From Anisakis pegreffii (Eukaryota > Nematoda > Chromadorea > Rhabditida > Anisakidae), in NCBI GenBank assembly GCA_035041965.1, contig JAPYMA010001143.1, positions 45,173 through 109,172 of the forward strand: a stretch of 64,000 nucleotides of DNA, written 5' to 3'. Positions 14,436 through 31,012 of the stretch are shown in pieces (the stretch's first letter is position 1; the number at the start of each line of letters is the position of its first letter). The notes beneath the pieces are model-generated. The model was not told the DNA's origin and ran no database searches. It saw only the letters and a program-made list of their open reading frames with translations. The position numbers and the translations under genes are program-made.

Positions 14436-17053
14436 TCAAAACAAATGCTTCTCATCTTCATCGCACGAGTATTTCCTCACTCGAACTCGAATGTGCTGAA
14501 TTTGATTCTTAACACATTCAATATCTTCAATCATGAATTTCATCAGAATTTGATCATTCTTCTCACTGCTCACATCAGATCCACTTAACTCTGCACACAA
14601 CACGTAGTCAATGATCGTATTTCTTGGATTCGCTTGATTTGCACGAAAACGAGCACCTCCCAATACCAGATTCCCACTGAAACATCATCATTTCAAACAT
14701 CATCATCATTTCATCATTTTAACATTGCATTATCTTTGCATCAGTAACTGTCAATATTACTGCATATAATCAGTGATAATATCATACGTATTCTGTTGAG
14801 GAGTAATAACAAGTTTGCAGATTGAGTCTTTTCCTGCTAGGTGAACGCACTATGAAATACCTTCAGAAGTCATGCTATATCTGTATTACCATGGGTAAAA
14901 GAAACACATTCAACATAGCGGAATACATGTTTTCTCAGATGATCTGAAGAGACCCTTCTATTCCTGAACAAAGCTGACGATACAAACAGCTTGAATATGG
15001 CACGCTTGTCATCATTGATCAACATAGAGATCAACTGGAAAGAGTTCAGCAGTACATTGAAATCACGCAGATTTGTGAGGAGACACCTTCAGAAATTAGG
15101 CTAGATGCATCCAAGTGCGCATTATTCTTCAACAACATGTTTTTGTTTTCATAGGTCTTCTTCTGTCGACTGAAGTGAAAAAAACATCGTGTTTCAGAGC
15201 AAGGTTACGCATGCAAAATGTCTCAAAAATATATTCCTGAATATTTCGCATTAGTTAAAACACAGATTAAATTGGAAGTGAAAGTACTCATAGTACACAA
15301 TGAGTTCATGTGATTACTGTTGAGAGAGAGCTTGATGAAAACAAATCAGTCATTGCTAAAATATTGTTGATTCATTATGAGGAACTAGTAGATAAAAAAA
15401 GATGTTCAGGATTACATGGTCAGAAATAGTTAAAAAGAGTCCCATACTTAAACCGCATGTACATTTAGATCTAGTCGTGAACCTCAGAAATTTAACTATC
15501 ATTCAATAGAACATTTTATCGAGCTTTTTGTGCTTTGTCCCTCATTGAAGAGCTTTTTGTCCCTGAATAAAAAAATTTGTCATGATTTTAAGAAACTGTT
15601 GATGATTAATAGTCGAACGAACATAATCAAAGAGCACGTGCATAACAGAAGCAAAATTGAGAAAAACAAAGCAAAATGACACTTTTAGCACATAATAGTC
15701 ACGAGAACGATTTGAACACATCAATCAGTGAATAAAAAAAATTTCCATAAGACCATTGAATCTCATCAAAGTGCCGTCTTCGACTGATCCGTACGCTTAG
15801 GTCTTAGTACCAGCTCAATAATTTCCCGAGATAACAGATACTCAACTCTTCTTAATCAAAAGATGATATTCTGTTGAAAAAACAACGAGTATTCACAAAG
15901 ATTCTTGCACTTAAGTGAGAGTGTTTTATGGTGCATCAGTTCCAACTCACACTTTACATTAGATTATCATTGTTCAGTTGAATTCAAGTTAATATCTTAA
16001 ATTCTAATATTTTTTCACTTATCAATGACATAATGTTAGTTACCATATCGCAATATCCCTACCGTATGCTGTCTTTAATGCTCTCGTAGGAGTTCTCCTC
16101 AAAACTCCTCGCAGCCACAAAAATTTCGTTGCCCAATCGTCGAGTCATGCGACCCGCCAAGAAGTCACGTGCACTCACACCGATATCCTCACTAAGACCA
16201 TACTGCAATAATACTTATTTAAGCACTTGGTTATCATCGCTCATGCATTCTACCGTTTATCGGACTTGTTGAAATCAAGTTTCTTTGATTTCGCTTATAA
16301 TTTGAAGACTTTAAAGGAACTTATACCATTACAACAAATCATAATCAGGAAATACTTCCTAGTTGTCAGTGACTATTGTTGAATTGCATTACATCTGCTC
16401 AAAAAACTTCGTGCTTACATGAATAATATCGGCCAGAGGCGCCAACGTTACAACCCTCTTAGCAAATGCTGCATTTTTGTTGAATTGAGGTGTTTTCTCG
16501 AAGTTATTCCAATGTTCGCGAAAAATTTGCTCCAATGGAAACTCGATTTCGGTCTAAATTAAGAAAGAGACATTTCTCCCTTTTCATTTCAAATCAATCA
16601 AAGTCAGTCACAAATATGACTTCAATAAACGAATGTTGACGGAATGTGATGAAGTTTCTTTTTTTCTGCGTCCAAAACTCAAAAATCCCGTTTTCAACTG
16701 TCAAATTCTCTTCGAATACTTGATAGGATAACGAAATTAAATCATCAAATTCGCACTCTTAACGTGAAAACGTTGCCGATCGGAAATAACTTCGAGTAAA
16801 CAATGAAATTCTTGCGACTTGCACGTTTCTCCCAGCCTTCGTGCGTTTCGAACTGTACACTTCGGCATATATGTATCAGATCCTCCATTGCTTGGCCAGC
16901 GCTATAAAGCGCATCCTTGTACTGAAAAATGCTATTGTTGAAAAGAAATTCCACTTTGAATTCGAAAATTAATCGACAAAACATTTCGCAAACCTTCTGA
17001 TGGGCTGGCTGTAGAACGTCCACCACGCCGGCTATTTTATAACTCGTTGACAT
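14436..17053 (-). CDS. Uncharacterised 241-residue protein, five exons
   Basis: Five minus-strand exons join in phase: 17053-16994, 16921-16772, 16553-16419, 16202-16063 and 14676-14436 (stop). Introns begin GTTTGC, GTTTTC, GTAAGC and GTAGGG, and end TTTTTCAG, AATTTAG, ATTGCAG and GTTTCAG. The protein starts MSTSYKIAGVVDVLQPAHQK. It is predicted to be soluble and mostly helical, with no signal peptide or membrane segment. Stretches such as FREHWNNFEKTPQFN and YGLSEDIGVSARDFLAGRM look like real constrained protein. The tail is charged (RVRVRKYSCDEDEKHLF). I do not recognise the family; its length and helical look would be compatible with a BAR-like fold, but that is a guess. The last intron is about 1.4 kb and holds a dispersed repeat. 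The exon 2 donor and the last join are the least certain points. Confidence 0.65.
15570..15745 (-). repeat. Dispersed repeat, copy 1
   Basis: Read on the minus strand, this begins near TTTATTCACTGATTGATGTG, continues TTCAAATCGTTCTCGTGACT and ends near GTTCGACTATTAATCATC. A diverged copy lies at about 48090-48290 on the plus strand. This copy sits in the large intron of the 14.4-17.05 kb gene. It carries no credible coding frame, so it is probably a fragment of a transposable element. Confidence 0.6.
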
Positions 17054-18042
17054 TTCAAAATACTATCTAAAACATTGATCAAGTTTCAAAATCTACTGAA
17101 ATCACTGCAGGAATAACTTTCTTAGCCAATGATAATCTTGATTAAGTGATTTGATTGCAGTCGATCACAATCTTTCAGCACCTTTCAAAATTTATGATCA
17201 ATGTTCATGAACAGCCAAATATATTCGATACTCCTCGTCAGCTATTCCATCTCACGACCAATGATCATAGCACACGAAAAGATAGATTCTCGATCGAAAA
17301 CGAAGAGAAGAGAAGGGAATAAATCAAACGAAACACAACAAGACAAACTGCAAGAATTAATAAGTTGTTGGATGCAAACTTGAGATTGTCACCGAAATCA
17401 AAACGTTAAATATTTTTTGAAGAGAGATAAAAATGAACGCCAATGAAAGATAGTATAATATTTTCTTTTTTGTATTCTTCACATGATCGTTCCATAAACA
17501 GTCAATGAATACAACGGTTGATTTGTTGCTACCAGTTCATTTCATGCGAATGAGCAAAAACAAGAAAATCGCTGCGTGAATGAATGGATAGCTTACTGTT
17601 AATAACGAATCGATTCTTGAGGGCGTCACTTTACATAAAATTTCTTCACTCTCAACAAACAATCCACCGAGGTCGAAACTTTATCGAATTAGTTCAAATT
17701 ATCCATTTTTGAAACACACAATTTCTCGAGTGCAATAATGTATTGCAAGAAGCACTTCTGTCAAAAAGAGTGTATTTTTTAATAGTAGTACAATGCAGCG
17801 AATCAACATGATTTAATTTTATCGTATCATGAAATTATCAACTAGCATAATAGTGACAATAATGATAGATATACAATGCGCCGATTGATCAGCAGATCAG
17901 AACTGAAGCAGTTGCACAAATAGATAAACACATCATAATGAAAATACAGAATATCTAAATACACAGATCTTTCGCTTATTGTCAATTTATCACACATCCA
18001 AAATGCAAAATTCGATTAAGTCATTCACACCAAGTATTATGA
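17054..18042. other. Intergenic stretch, nothing recognised
   Basis: This is the gap between two minus-strand genes. It contains the presumed 5' region of the 17.05 kb gene. I see no obvious promoter element and no exon. Confidence 0.45.
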
Positions 18043-18477
18043 TCAAAATGTAATATGAATGCATGAGATCTTCTTTGTTAAGCAGTCCCTGACTAGTTGT
18101 TGACGTCTTGACCCTCTTAGAGCACGGCTTGGTAAGAGCTGCTGAGTTCCGTCAAAAGTGATCCCATTCATCGATCCCAAACTTCTTCTGAAAAATGCTC
18201 TATTTGGCTTTATCCGATTCTCCAAAAACATGAAAATACCCAGATTCGGAATAAAACATTAGAATTTTAAAATTCAAAAGATTTCAAATCAAAATCTGAA
18301 TCGCCTATCTTATAACCTGTTTTTTTGCTGAAGATCCATTTTTTGTAGGTCATCTACGAGCGGTTCATCAGAGTCATTCTCCAAGCTAGAGCACGATGAG
18401 AATTGAACCATCACGCATAGAGTGATGAAGCTACTGACAAGAACAACTCTCCGACCACCATGTTGAAAAATGAACAT
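18043..18477 (-). CDS. Predicted secreted 101-residue peptide precursor
   Basis: Two exons, 18477-18317 and 18187-18043, join in phase 2 across a GTTATA...TTTTTCAG intron of 129 bases. The N-terminus (MFIFQHGGRRVVLVSSF) leads into a hydrophobic stretch to about residue 28 that ends FSSCSS, a plausible signal peptide. An acidic spacer follows (LENDSDEPLVDDLQKMD). After the splice comes RR, a 25-residue segment beginning SLGSMNGITFDG and ending ALRGS, and a second RR. Dibasic sites bracketing a short segment after a signal peptide are typical of prohormone-convertase-processed neuropeptide precursors. I do not recognise the peptide, and no glycine precedes the second RR, so amidation is not indicated. 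The C-terminal part (QQLVRDCLTKK...) may be trimmed or may be intron. Confidence 0.5.
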
Positions 18478-21400
18478 TGTCTATATCACAATATAAATCA
18501 CCTTCAAATATAAAAAAATTTTTACTCACACATAATCAAATGTGTTGAACAAATTACTAATAGTAAAGAAGGTTTATGTGGCACGACGAGAAGAGGCATG
18601 AAATTTGTTTGTATTTGGTAGCAATTAGGCAGAAGAGTTCGAATTGCTGCTTGAAGAAATATTTGAAGGAAGAATTAAAATAGAGACAAAAATATAGAAG
18701 ATTTCCATTCACTATCAGTGGATTAATTCCCTTCAAAATTTTGATTGAATCTTTAAAATTTCATCAGCAAGTTTTCGTTTTCTCAAATTCTTTTACCATA
18801 CTTGAAACGCAGATGCTGCTGATACGATGTTGTTATTTGCAGACTCATATTCTTATTTTATGTATACCTTATGAACTAAACGAATCCTGCATTTGTATTT
18901 ATTGCAGTCACTTGAAGCACTGTTTGGGCTAAAACTTTAATCAAACGTTCAGCCGCGAACCGAAGATCTGTTCATTTAGCTCAATCAGCAGCCCTTTTTC
19001 AAACTCTTAATCGTTACTTTTATGAAACTTCTCAAATTTTCATAATGACCGTTCACCTGAGCATCATTCCTGTTTTGCACCATTCAACTAATGCTGTGTC
19101 TGCTCAACCTCACGAATTATCAGTCACATTATCGGCAGTGAGTGTAACAAAATTATTGTTGTAATGAAAACGTAATGACACATCAAATGAATTTAAGAAT
19201 AAACCAGTTTTTCCCAAATTTTAATTCGCTGATTCAATCTTTAATTAGAGAACGCAAAGTCACTCAAAATAAAAGAATTGGACTTTGCTGTTACTTTGCT
19301 ATTTTCACATTAAAATGACATAACAAATAAAAAATCATTCTCGTTACCATAACCACTATGAACATTACTATCCTAAATAATGTTGATGGCATCCGAATGA
19401 AATTTCGCAATATTTCGTCCGAACGTCGATCAGGTGCCATCATTAACAAACAGAAATGTAACGGTCAGACCAGATCATTTCTAAAGTCCAGGCCAGACTC
19501 TTTTGGTGCTCAAAGATTGAATGAAGCTAAGCCCTTCTTGTTTACTAGTTCGTTTCAGCTTTAAAGCCAAACTATCTTCCCAGTATTTGCCAGATTCACT
19601 ATAAAATTGTACTCTTACATAATTCTTATCAAAGTGAAAAATCGAACGACTCAAACGTTCGACTTTGCTCTAATGACAGATCACATTTTGTGCATGTTCT
19701 AAGCATTTACGTGCAATTAATTAATTATCCAAATGTGGCTCAACTGCACTTTTATCTTGAACTGAACACCGCCCGTCCGCCTCTGTTGCAAAACACTAAT
19801 GATACTGAAAGCAATAGATACAATAATAAACGAATGATAATCGAAAGATGAACAGATCACTTCTTCACTATTCTCACTTCTCGATGCATTTTGACTCAAA
19901 CTTTCTTTGCAATTATCATTAATATGAATGCAAAAGTGAAAATCAAAACGAAAACAATCTCCGTTCGAATAGCAGATTAGAGACAAGTAATGTGATGCAC
20001 ACACTCAGCAAGACTCTCGATAAGTTATCCTTGCAAACACTCCATCGTTTCCTCCCTCATACTGAATCACATTGTCATCTCTAACAATCTCGCAGAAAAA
20101 ATTTTCAGCATTCAGATAACAAGTTAGGTTTTGTTCACATGAAAGCACTCAATTCAAGCAATCTCGCTCTACATTCATGCTCGATTTAGGTGTAGCGAGG
20201 AATTTATGCCTTTTTTCGTTGGAAATAGGAACGAAGATTGGAAGATAAAAAAATTTCACAAAATTCCAGGAAATTCAGTTCGAATCGGCCGATTTATTCT
20301 GCACATTCCATCTGCCACAATGCTTTAGTAAGGTCAAAAATATGAACCCATAGAAACTTCCTCTCATTACGAGAGAATTTCGCTCAGCTATCTAGAAAAT
20401 TTCAGAACATCAAGAAAGGCTTCACATCTCATCATTGCCTCGCCACAAAATTTCCTACAATGATTTCAAAGCGATATCGAATAAATCCTCCATAATGTAA
20501 TGCATATATTCACACTTACCCATTCGGAATCAATCCCTCTCTCTTATTCTTCGCCTAAATTCTCCACTGAATGCATTTAATATTCAGATTTTTCGCGACT
20601 TCATCAGCAATTTTTCGAGACTTTCCCGGCTTACAATCAGTCTAATGAATAAAAAAGCTCAATTAATGTGTAGAACGCTAAATGTCTATTTTACAAAACA
20701 TGAAACTGATCACGATACTTCTAGGATACTTCAAAAAATTTCGATATCAAGTTGAACCTGGCTAAACAAAATGAGAACCATTCATTGAGCGGTGGCACAT
20801 AATAGTCTGATTCCAAGAATGAAAAGCAATAAAAGGAATAAAAGCTGCACTGAATTGCATGAATTCAAAAGAAAATTTTCTTCTTCCTTCACATTCAGCA
20901 AATCGTTTTAAAGTACGCATGCTACATTACAAGACAATAATGATTCGATGTTTATAAGCGGTTTTATAACACTTATACGAACTTCATTCAACAATTTCAT
21001 TAGCGATTATTATCAATGCTTCAACGAATCAAATTGAAGTGCAGCAATCACTCAATGTTTACAGTTCAAAATTGTCGATTTCAACGAATGAAACTTTGAA
21101 TTAACGTCAATATATATCAGCAATAAACGATGTTGATACGGTGTTAAAATCCTGTATGAATCCTGAAAGCCGCACTTACAAAGGAGAACGATACGCAGAA
21201 CATAGAGTTCTTTCTTGTTCACTGTTGATCTAGAACGCAGATCATAGTGCATGATTTGCTAATTGTAAGCAAGCACGCAAAATGAGGATATCAAAGGAAG
21301 CCTTCTGCACGATTTTCACAATCTTCGTCGAAGTTACTGCAAAATTTGTAGGATTTTTGAATTTTCACAAACTGCTGATAAGTTCTGCGGTATTCGGCGG

Positions 21401-23773
21401 AATCTCTAGCATCTTCACTGATTCCTAAGCAAGCAAAGTGCCAAAGTGTTTCCTCAATCATGTCGCTGTCGTTTCCTCAGCAAACTCCCTCAGATTAAAA
21501 AGCACTTTGCTTTCATTGTATTCTCAAAAACAAATCTCAACAAATCCCATAAATTTCATTCCGTACTTCAAAAATTTTATCTTTCGGGCCAAGATTTCAG
21601 AGGGTTATTCTAAGAAAACAGATGAATAGTCTGAATGTCTTTTGGGATATTCGTTGGGGGCGGCGGCTGCATATCCATGCAGCAATGAAAAAGCATTAAT
21701 TATGCAGTTGACTTCCGTTCGGTTTTAATTGCTCTCAGCTTGACGGTTCCATTTCATGCCGACTTCTTGATTAAGCTTTCTCATCAGTAAACAACCTTTT
21801 AAATCGAAGCATCACTCTTAAATAAGAAACTGCTTTTTATTCTTCACATATATGCATGTGATATGATGCAAATGTAAAGTGCAGCATAAAACACTCCTGT
21901 CTGTTTAGATTGAATTTTTTGGCAAATTAAATATTTAAAGGAAATTGTCGAAGCGAAAACGTTCTGCGCTAGCTTCGATTCCACAAATGAGCAAATAATT
22001 TTAGAGACATGTGATTCTTATTGCATTTTTATAACGCTCTATAAATTTCCATTTCAATGCACGTCGATTCCAATCAAATGGAGAGCAGAAACGTTTCTGG
22101 CTGCTTTTAAGTTTTGCTGTGAAGTTTGAACGTTGAAGAAAAAAATTCTGCATTCAATTCCATTTTATCATACACTTTTGCTAGAAGATTTCTTAGAATT
22201 ACAATGCGACGACAATCGAAATCAAACAGAAATTAACTGTAACATTTGAAAGGAATTACGAAACGGAATAATGAATGAACAAACCAAGAAAAAACCAACG
22301 AATACATTCGAGATTATCAGAAAACAATAGATACAAACATACAAACACTCAATTCACATTGAAACTCACTGACAACGTAGATGTATTATACAATGAAGCG
22401 TTCTGGATGAATAATGCTTAAAGCCCATTCAAAATGAGAAAAATGCGAAACGATCTCAAATTCTTTGAAAAATGGCACACATCCCAACAACATAAAAACA
22501 TTTCAATTATTTTTTTCATGTCAACGAGACGAGTTATTACTGAAAATTAGTACTTCATATGGAGGGATCATAATGAAATTCTCTGGGGAATGAGAAAATT
22601 AATCTTATCTGTAGCATTTGAATGCAATAAAACTAATTTAAAGGGGCAAGAAAATGCACAAAGCGATCAGCGGTAAAGCGTGCAAAAACGCTTTGTCGAA
22701 AGGACCATTTCATTCAAAGTATTCTAAAAATACCCAAAAATTATGATTGACAGACATTCTCATTATTCATTACTGATATTATTACACTCACAAAACGTCA
22801 TACATAACATATGAATATCCGATTGAAACGGCATAATGAAACGATGCAATACGATCATAAAATAATGCAAACACATCCATAAATGTAATACAAACCATAA
22901 CACCTATCCACTACAATAAAACTGATACCTTGTAATATCGAACAATGTCTAATGAGAATGCGATTTATAGCAATTACTTATACTTGTTCATAGAATACAT
23001 TAACTAAAATTCAAAAATTGAATGACCTTCTTACCCATACGTTCAAAGCACGATCATGAATACATGAGAAAATTATGAATTATTAAGAAAAATAAAATGC
23101 ATTCAACCGTTGCGAACAAACGAAACCGTTAACAAACGTGAAAATCATCTTCGAATGGATCGCTGAATGAGCACAACATTGCATTTTATCACTGATTCAC
23201 TTTATTCTACGAACCAAAAATTTCTTCTCACTAACAATTTCTGCACCTATTATACAAAAACTACTCTAAATAATTCACAATTCAAAATAACGATAACGAA
23301 ATACCACTTTCCATAAATTCTCACTGAATAACTGAAACAATCCAATAACAATTTTATCGTTAAATTCCATGCAACCAAATATGACAGAGGAACGCGTAAA
23401 AACGATTCAATTAAAATCCCTAATCATTACATTGTGTATCAGTCTCCCCACAACCTCTCGCCTCGCGAAGATCTTTCGTTTTCAATTTCTCGTAGAATAT
23501 CCCCTCACTTCCAAATGCAGGCACCAAATTAATACTATCATGAGCGTTCACTGCAGATAAACTGCACGCAAACGCCATGCACAAGATAATAAATGAAGAA
23601 AAAAGTTAAAACACACAAACACAAAACATTCAGATGACGAATTCAGCCGCAAGCCGACAGATATAAATGAGCAAAGAAAATAATTGAAATTTTCACCTAA
23701 AAAGCTCTCGAACACTGCATAAATCAATCAAAAACAACCGCCATCAACATCACCTCCGTTCAAAATAATCCAA
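18478..23773. other. Long non-coding stretch, nothing recognised
   Basis: About 5.3 kb without a supportable exon on either strand. It is AT-rich, with short random open frames only. No repeat array, RNA gene or mobile-element coding sequence was seen. Confidence 0.5.
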
Positions 23774-26780
<3,007 letters not shown>

Positions 26781-26790
26781 ACTGCAGTTT
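26781..26790 (-). promoter_or_regulatory. Possible trans-splice acceptor before Tip60 start
   Basis: On the minus strand AAACTGCAG lies directly before TATGG, placing an AG one base ahead of the Tip60 start codon. Nematode mRNAs often receive a spliced leader at such a site very near the start. The pyrimidine tract is weak, so this is a suggestion only. Confidence 0.25.
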
Positions 26791-29582
26791 CCGGTCGTTC
26801 AATGATTTCAAGTCACTAACTTCAACAGTTTTGCATTCCTTTACTCATTTACGTTGAACATTCAACCTAATTTCATGACAATTTACTGTAAAACTTTAGA
26901 TTCACATAATCCCAACTTCACAAAACTCCTTGAATACACGTTCGTTCCAAAACATTTGTTCTGAACCAGGATAGCGGCTTAAGATATTCAACTTCCAAGC
27001 ATACCCTCTGATATTTTCCACAATAATAAGTTGAAACAAATTTTCAGTGAGAAGATATTGGTATCGCACATTCATTGATAACGTATTCCAATTGAGCGCG
27101 TTGGATGAGCAACAATCATCATTAACAGAAAGCTTTATTGATCGTATCATCGAGATAATTCATCGATAAGTTCAGCATCAGTTATTCATTATCAACTCAC
27201 ACTTGATGAACTGATCTTAGGATGATATCCGAACATGCAGTATAATCGATGTTATTCGTAGTACAATAAACCGACTGGCATAGCGATAATATAATAAAAC
27301 GATAGCACAACATTCATAGCGCATCAACTTGAACTCAATCGGAATTCGATCAAATAGACAAGTTTTCAACTAGAACAATACATGAAACGATAAGCATTCC
27401 ACACAAATCCCTTATGAGATATATCAAACTACTGCCCAGGCCTCCTCCAGAACTGAGTTATTACACGGTTCTTTTTTTTTGCTTATTTCCGACGAGATTT
27501 CAATTCGACTCAATTATGTGCTTCAACATTTATCCTCACATCAATCCACCTTAAACCTAAAGGAAGAAATCTGCGAATACGAAGAGAGATTTCGAATCCA
27601 TACAGCTCAATGTACTTGATTTCATCAGGATTGCTCATGAGAACGAACACATATAGCAAACCGACATATGAAATCATAAAGAATTATTATTCAACTGAAC
27701 AATCAGTCATTTCATTGAACATTTACCATAACAAAAACTTCAATTGTGTTACTATTCAAGTATCAAATGAAATTGAAATATGAAGCCAAACGAATAACTG
27801 AATCGGACAAGGTGTTCACGTCTGCAGACGTTTATCAGTTCCACGAAACACGAACGAGCTCAGCGAAAACAAAACATCGAAAACATTTATTTGAAAGGAA
27901 ACGATAACAAGAAAACAGATCGAAGAGCGATAACGAACGTTCGCGTAGCTTACAACAACAAGCAGCTAGCATTACTACGAAGACAATAATGACGCGAATT
28001 ATTAAACGTACTCATCATAACCGAAACCTTAATGGGAATATAGTAACGAGATTAATTCGAATAAACCAAATAAACTGTTAAACGAAAACGAAAAAACTTT
28101 CAACAAACACAAATAAACGATTGGAAAACGGATTGTTTTTTGTTGCAAATTTATCGTATTATGATCAAAATTTAAAAGATTCCAAAGATGAGATAAAAGA
28201 TGAATTAATATTCTACCAAATAACGCTATCGAAAATAATGAGAACAAGAAAACAAACAGCACTGATGAAACGGTTCAGTTTTATGCTGCATTGCGTACTT
28301 TGCTCACAATCAGTAATAATGCTAATGCTAACAATAAAAGCCATAATTCATATTGTATGATGATATTATGAATATTTTGATATTATTCTATTATACCAAT
28401 AGAAGAACTGCGTCTTACAACCAAATGACAAATCATGTTACATATGAATAAATGCGATTCAAGATGATCAAAACTCGATTATTCGATTAAAACGAATGAG
28501 AGACAATCGAAACTAATTTATGGAAATGTTTATGGTGAAAGGGGGAGGTATGAGTGCAAAACCAAAATATTCAAATCGACAGATTAACGACTCAGAAGAA
28601 GCGGTGCTTATCGAGAGTGATTTGTGTTTGGTGCTTCGATAATTACTAGGCATCACTGCCCAAAGAGTTTCAACTGAACAATTTCAAATGCGCACAAAAC
28701 GTGCTTAAAAAACACAAAATGTCCATGGATATAACAGTGCTGCTCGAAGCTAAAATAAATGATCTTCGAAAAGAATTCACAAAAAAGAAAAACAACCAAT
28801 CCACTCTCGAAAACTCTCAGAAAGGATCATAAAAACCAAGAAATCCACTGAAAATTGATTGATCAGACGAAAATTTTCAGGATAACGAAAGAAACGGATG
28901 ATAAAAGTTTAGCGTATTCATGTGTGTGTGTGTGCAACAAGGAGCACAAAGTGGAAAACGCAGAAATTCAGATTGATGAACCGCTAACTGATGAGTAGAA
29001 GAGATTATCGTGTACATTATTCCATAAAAAGAAATGAACTTTTTGATTGCAATTGAATCAATCGAATTGATCATATAATCTGCTCAAAGTTCATCTTTCA
29101 AACGTTCTAAAGTTTCTGGGATAGAGTGTCAAACCAACTAATAGCAACGAAATAAACCATCCAGATAATACTAGAAAGAAGTATGACTCAACAGAACTAC
29201 TGTAAAAAAAGAAACAACAATAGCAACAACAACAACAATTACAATAAACATAATAATAAAATCACTGGCAAAAACAATTCATATTCTAGATCATATAAAG
29301 ATCATTCGTGGAGAATGATAGAACTGGGTCGCAACAATGAGAATAATAATTAACGAACATTATACCATATCAATAAGAAAAGAGATTGAACGATCTGAAG
29401 TATATACCATAACTAATAAAAGAGGAATATGTAGGTTGACAACAACCAACCAAAGTTATCAATTAAATAACGAAACAATTAAAAACGAGAATAAACTTAA
29501 ATAAAAAGCAAGTATTGGCTGGCCATAATCCAAACAAACAAACTTATAGATAGGTGGATTAAACAACTCAAATGTTAACACT
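26791..29582. other. Intergenic stretch, nothing recognised
   Basis: This is the upstream region of Tip60 and the downstream region of the Pur-alpha gene, AT-rich with short chance frames. A seven-unit TG run lies near 28920. No exon, RNA gene or mobile element is supported. Confidence 0.45.
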
Positions 29583-31012
29583 TTAGGCCGGTGTGGTGGG
29601 TTCACTCTTCACAGTACCTTGGGCTTCAGCTTCGCCAGTCTCTGCACTTGCAGGTTGCTCTGTGCCACTACCAGCTCCAGAATCTTTGTTTGCACCATCA
29701 CCATTCTTCGGTGCATTCATTTTGTCCAACAACTCACCTAAAACATCACGGAATGCACCCCACGAGCTTTGTGGCACTGCGATCGAAGAACGATGTCCAG
29801 AGATTTGTTTCACCTGAAAGATTTTTACCAAAACTCAATTGCATTAAGAACGTTAAAGTGTAAAATTGCAAACACTTGAATGCATTAAAATTCAACTCAA
29901 CATATCACAATTCACAAACCACCTACCTCAGAGATTCTAACAAATGTTCCACGCTCATTATGTCCCACATCAAAGTAGAATAATTTGTTGTTCTCAGCAC
30001 GTACTTGCTTTGGTTCCGGTAGTTCTATGTCTGCATCTACCTAAAACAACATTCACGATATATTGCTTCATCTGTTACGATATGAGACTCTTTTAATCGA
30101 ACTCTTCCACTAACGCACCTCATTCAGATATCCTTCACCATACTTGTCGAGCAATTCTTTGAGTGCATCACGGAGCTGTGTCATCCCTGGAGCCGGTAAT
30201 GCTATCTGCAATATGTATTGTTAATTACAAGCAACTTTGAATAAGCATCACTAACTTATAAGCAGTCAGTTAAAAAGTGTCACAGCCAAGACAAAGTTGA
30301 TCCGTAATGCTTAATTTACCTGTGAGCGTACACCTGGAACGCCACGTGACACAGTCTGCGAAACACGCAAATAACGACCTCTCTGATTCTCCCTCAAATC
30401 CAAGTAGTAACGTCGCGACTCGTAGATGATAATCTCAGACTTCAGCTGACCATTCTCACCAACGTTCGGCTCCTCTCCACTCGCTTCAATCCAATCAAGC
30501 ATTCACTCACATTTTCATTATATCTCTTTAAAGACATCAATCCTCCTTCATATGTACAATCTTTCGGAATCAAAGCCATTTGACTTCACAATTTTAAAAA
30601 AGTTCAAAAGCATAAGTCACATCCACCAACCAAGTCCATCGAAGAACTTCACGAATTTATCCAGATGATCGCGGAACGCCACAGCTGCTGTCATCGAGAG
30701 AATCAAACGACTTTTACGACCACCCAAACCAACCTTAAAACCACAAACATCAACCAAAGCGCTTATCGAAAAACGAAAGATTTCATTGATCCAAAGTGTT
30801 CAGTGAATTGTTATCATGATTATGATAATAACAACAACAATTTTAATCATGCTAAAAACCTCAGCAAGTTTGATGAAACGTCCTCGGTTATTCTGCTTTA
30901 CGTCCACATAAAATCGTTTACTCTGAACTTGCAGCATCTTACTCGCCAGTTCCTGCTCACCGTGCGGAGCTGCCCCACCTCGCTGCTCTTCGCCACTACT
31001 TCCATCTGACAT
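29583..31012 (-). CDS. PURA: Pur-alpha family nucleic-acid-binding protein
   Basis: Six exons join in phase: 31012-30860, 30733-30631, 30483-30320, 30205-30119, 30040-29927 and 29813-29583, encoding a complete 283-residue protein. Three PUR repeats are visible. Repeat I (about 30-85) holds [20 protein letters not shown]. Repeat II (about 98-168) holds [20 protein letters not shown]. Repeat III (about 180-235) holds [20 protein letters not shown]. Family knowledge: repeats I and II form the PUR fold that binds purine-rich single-stranded DNA and RNA, and repeat III mediates dimerisation; the protein acts in transcription and mRNA transport. The C-terminal tail (about 240-283) is Gly/Ala/Glu/Thr-rich and disordered, without the vertebrate poly-Gln. 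The glycine-rich N-terminus of vertebrate Pur-alpha is short here ([17 protein letters not shown]). The C. elegans counterpart is plp-1. The start is the only in-frame methionine after upstream stops. Confidence 0.95.
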
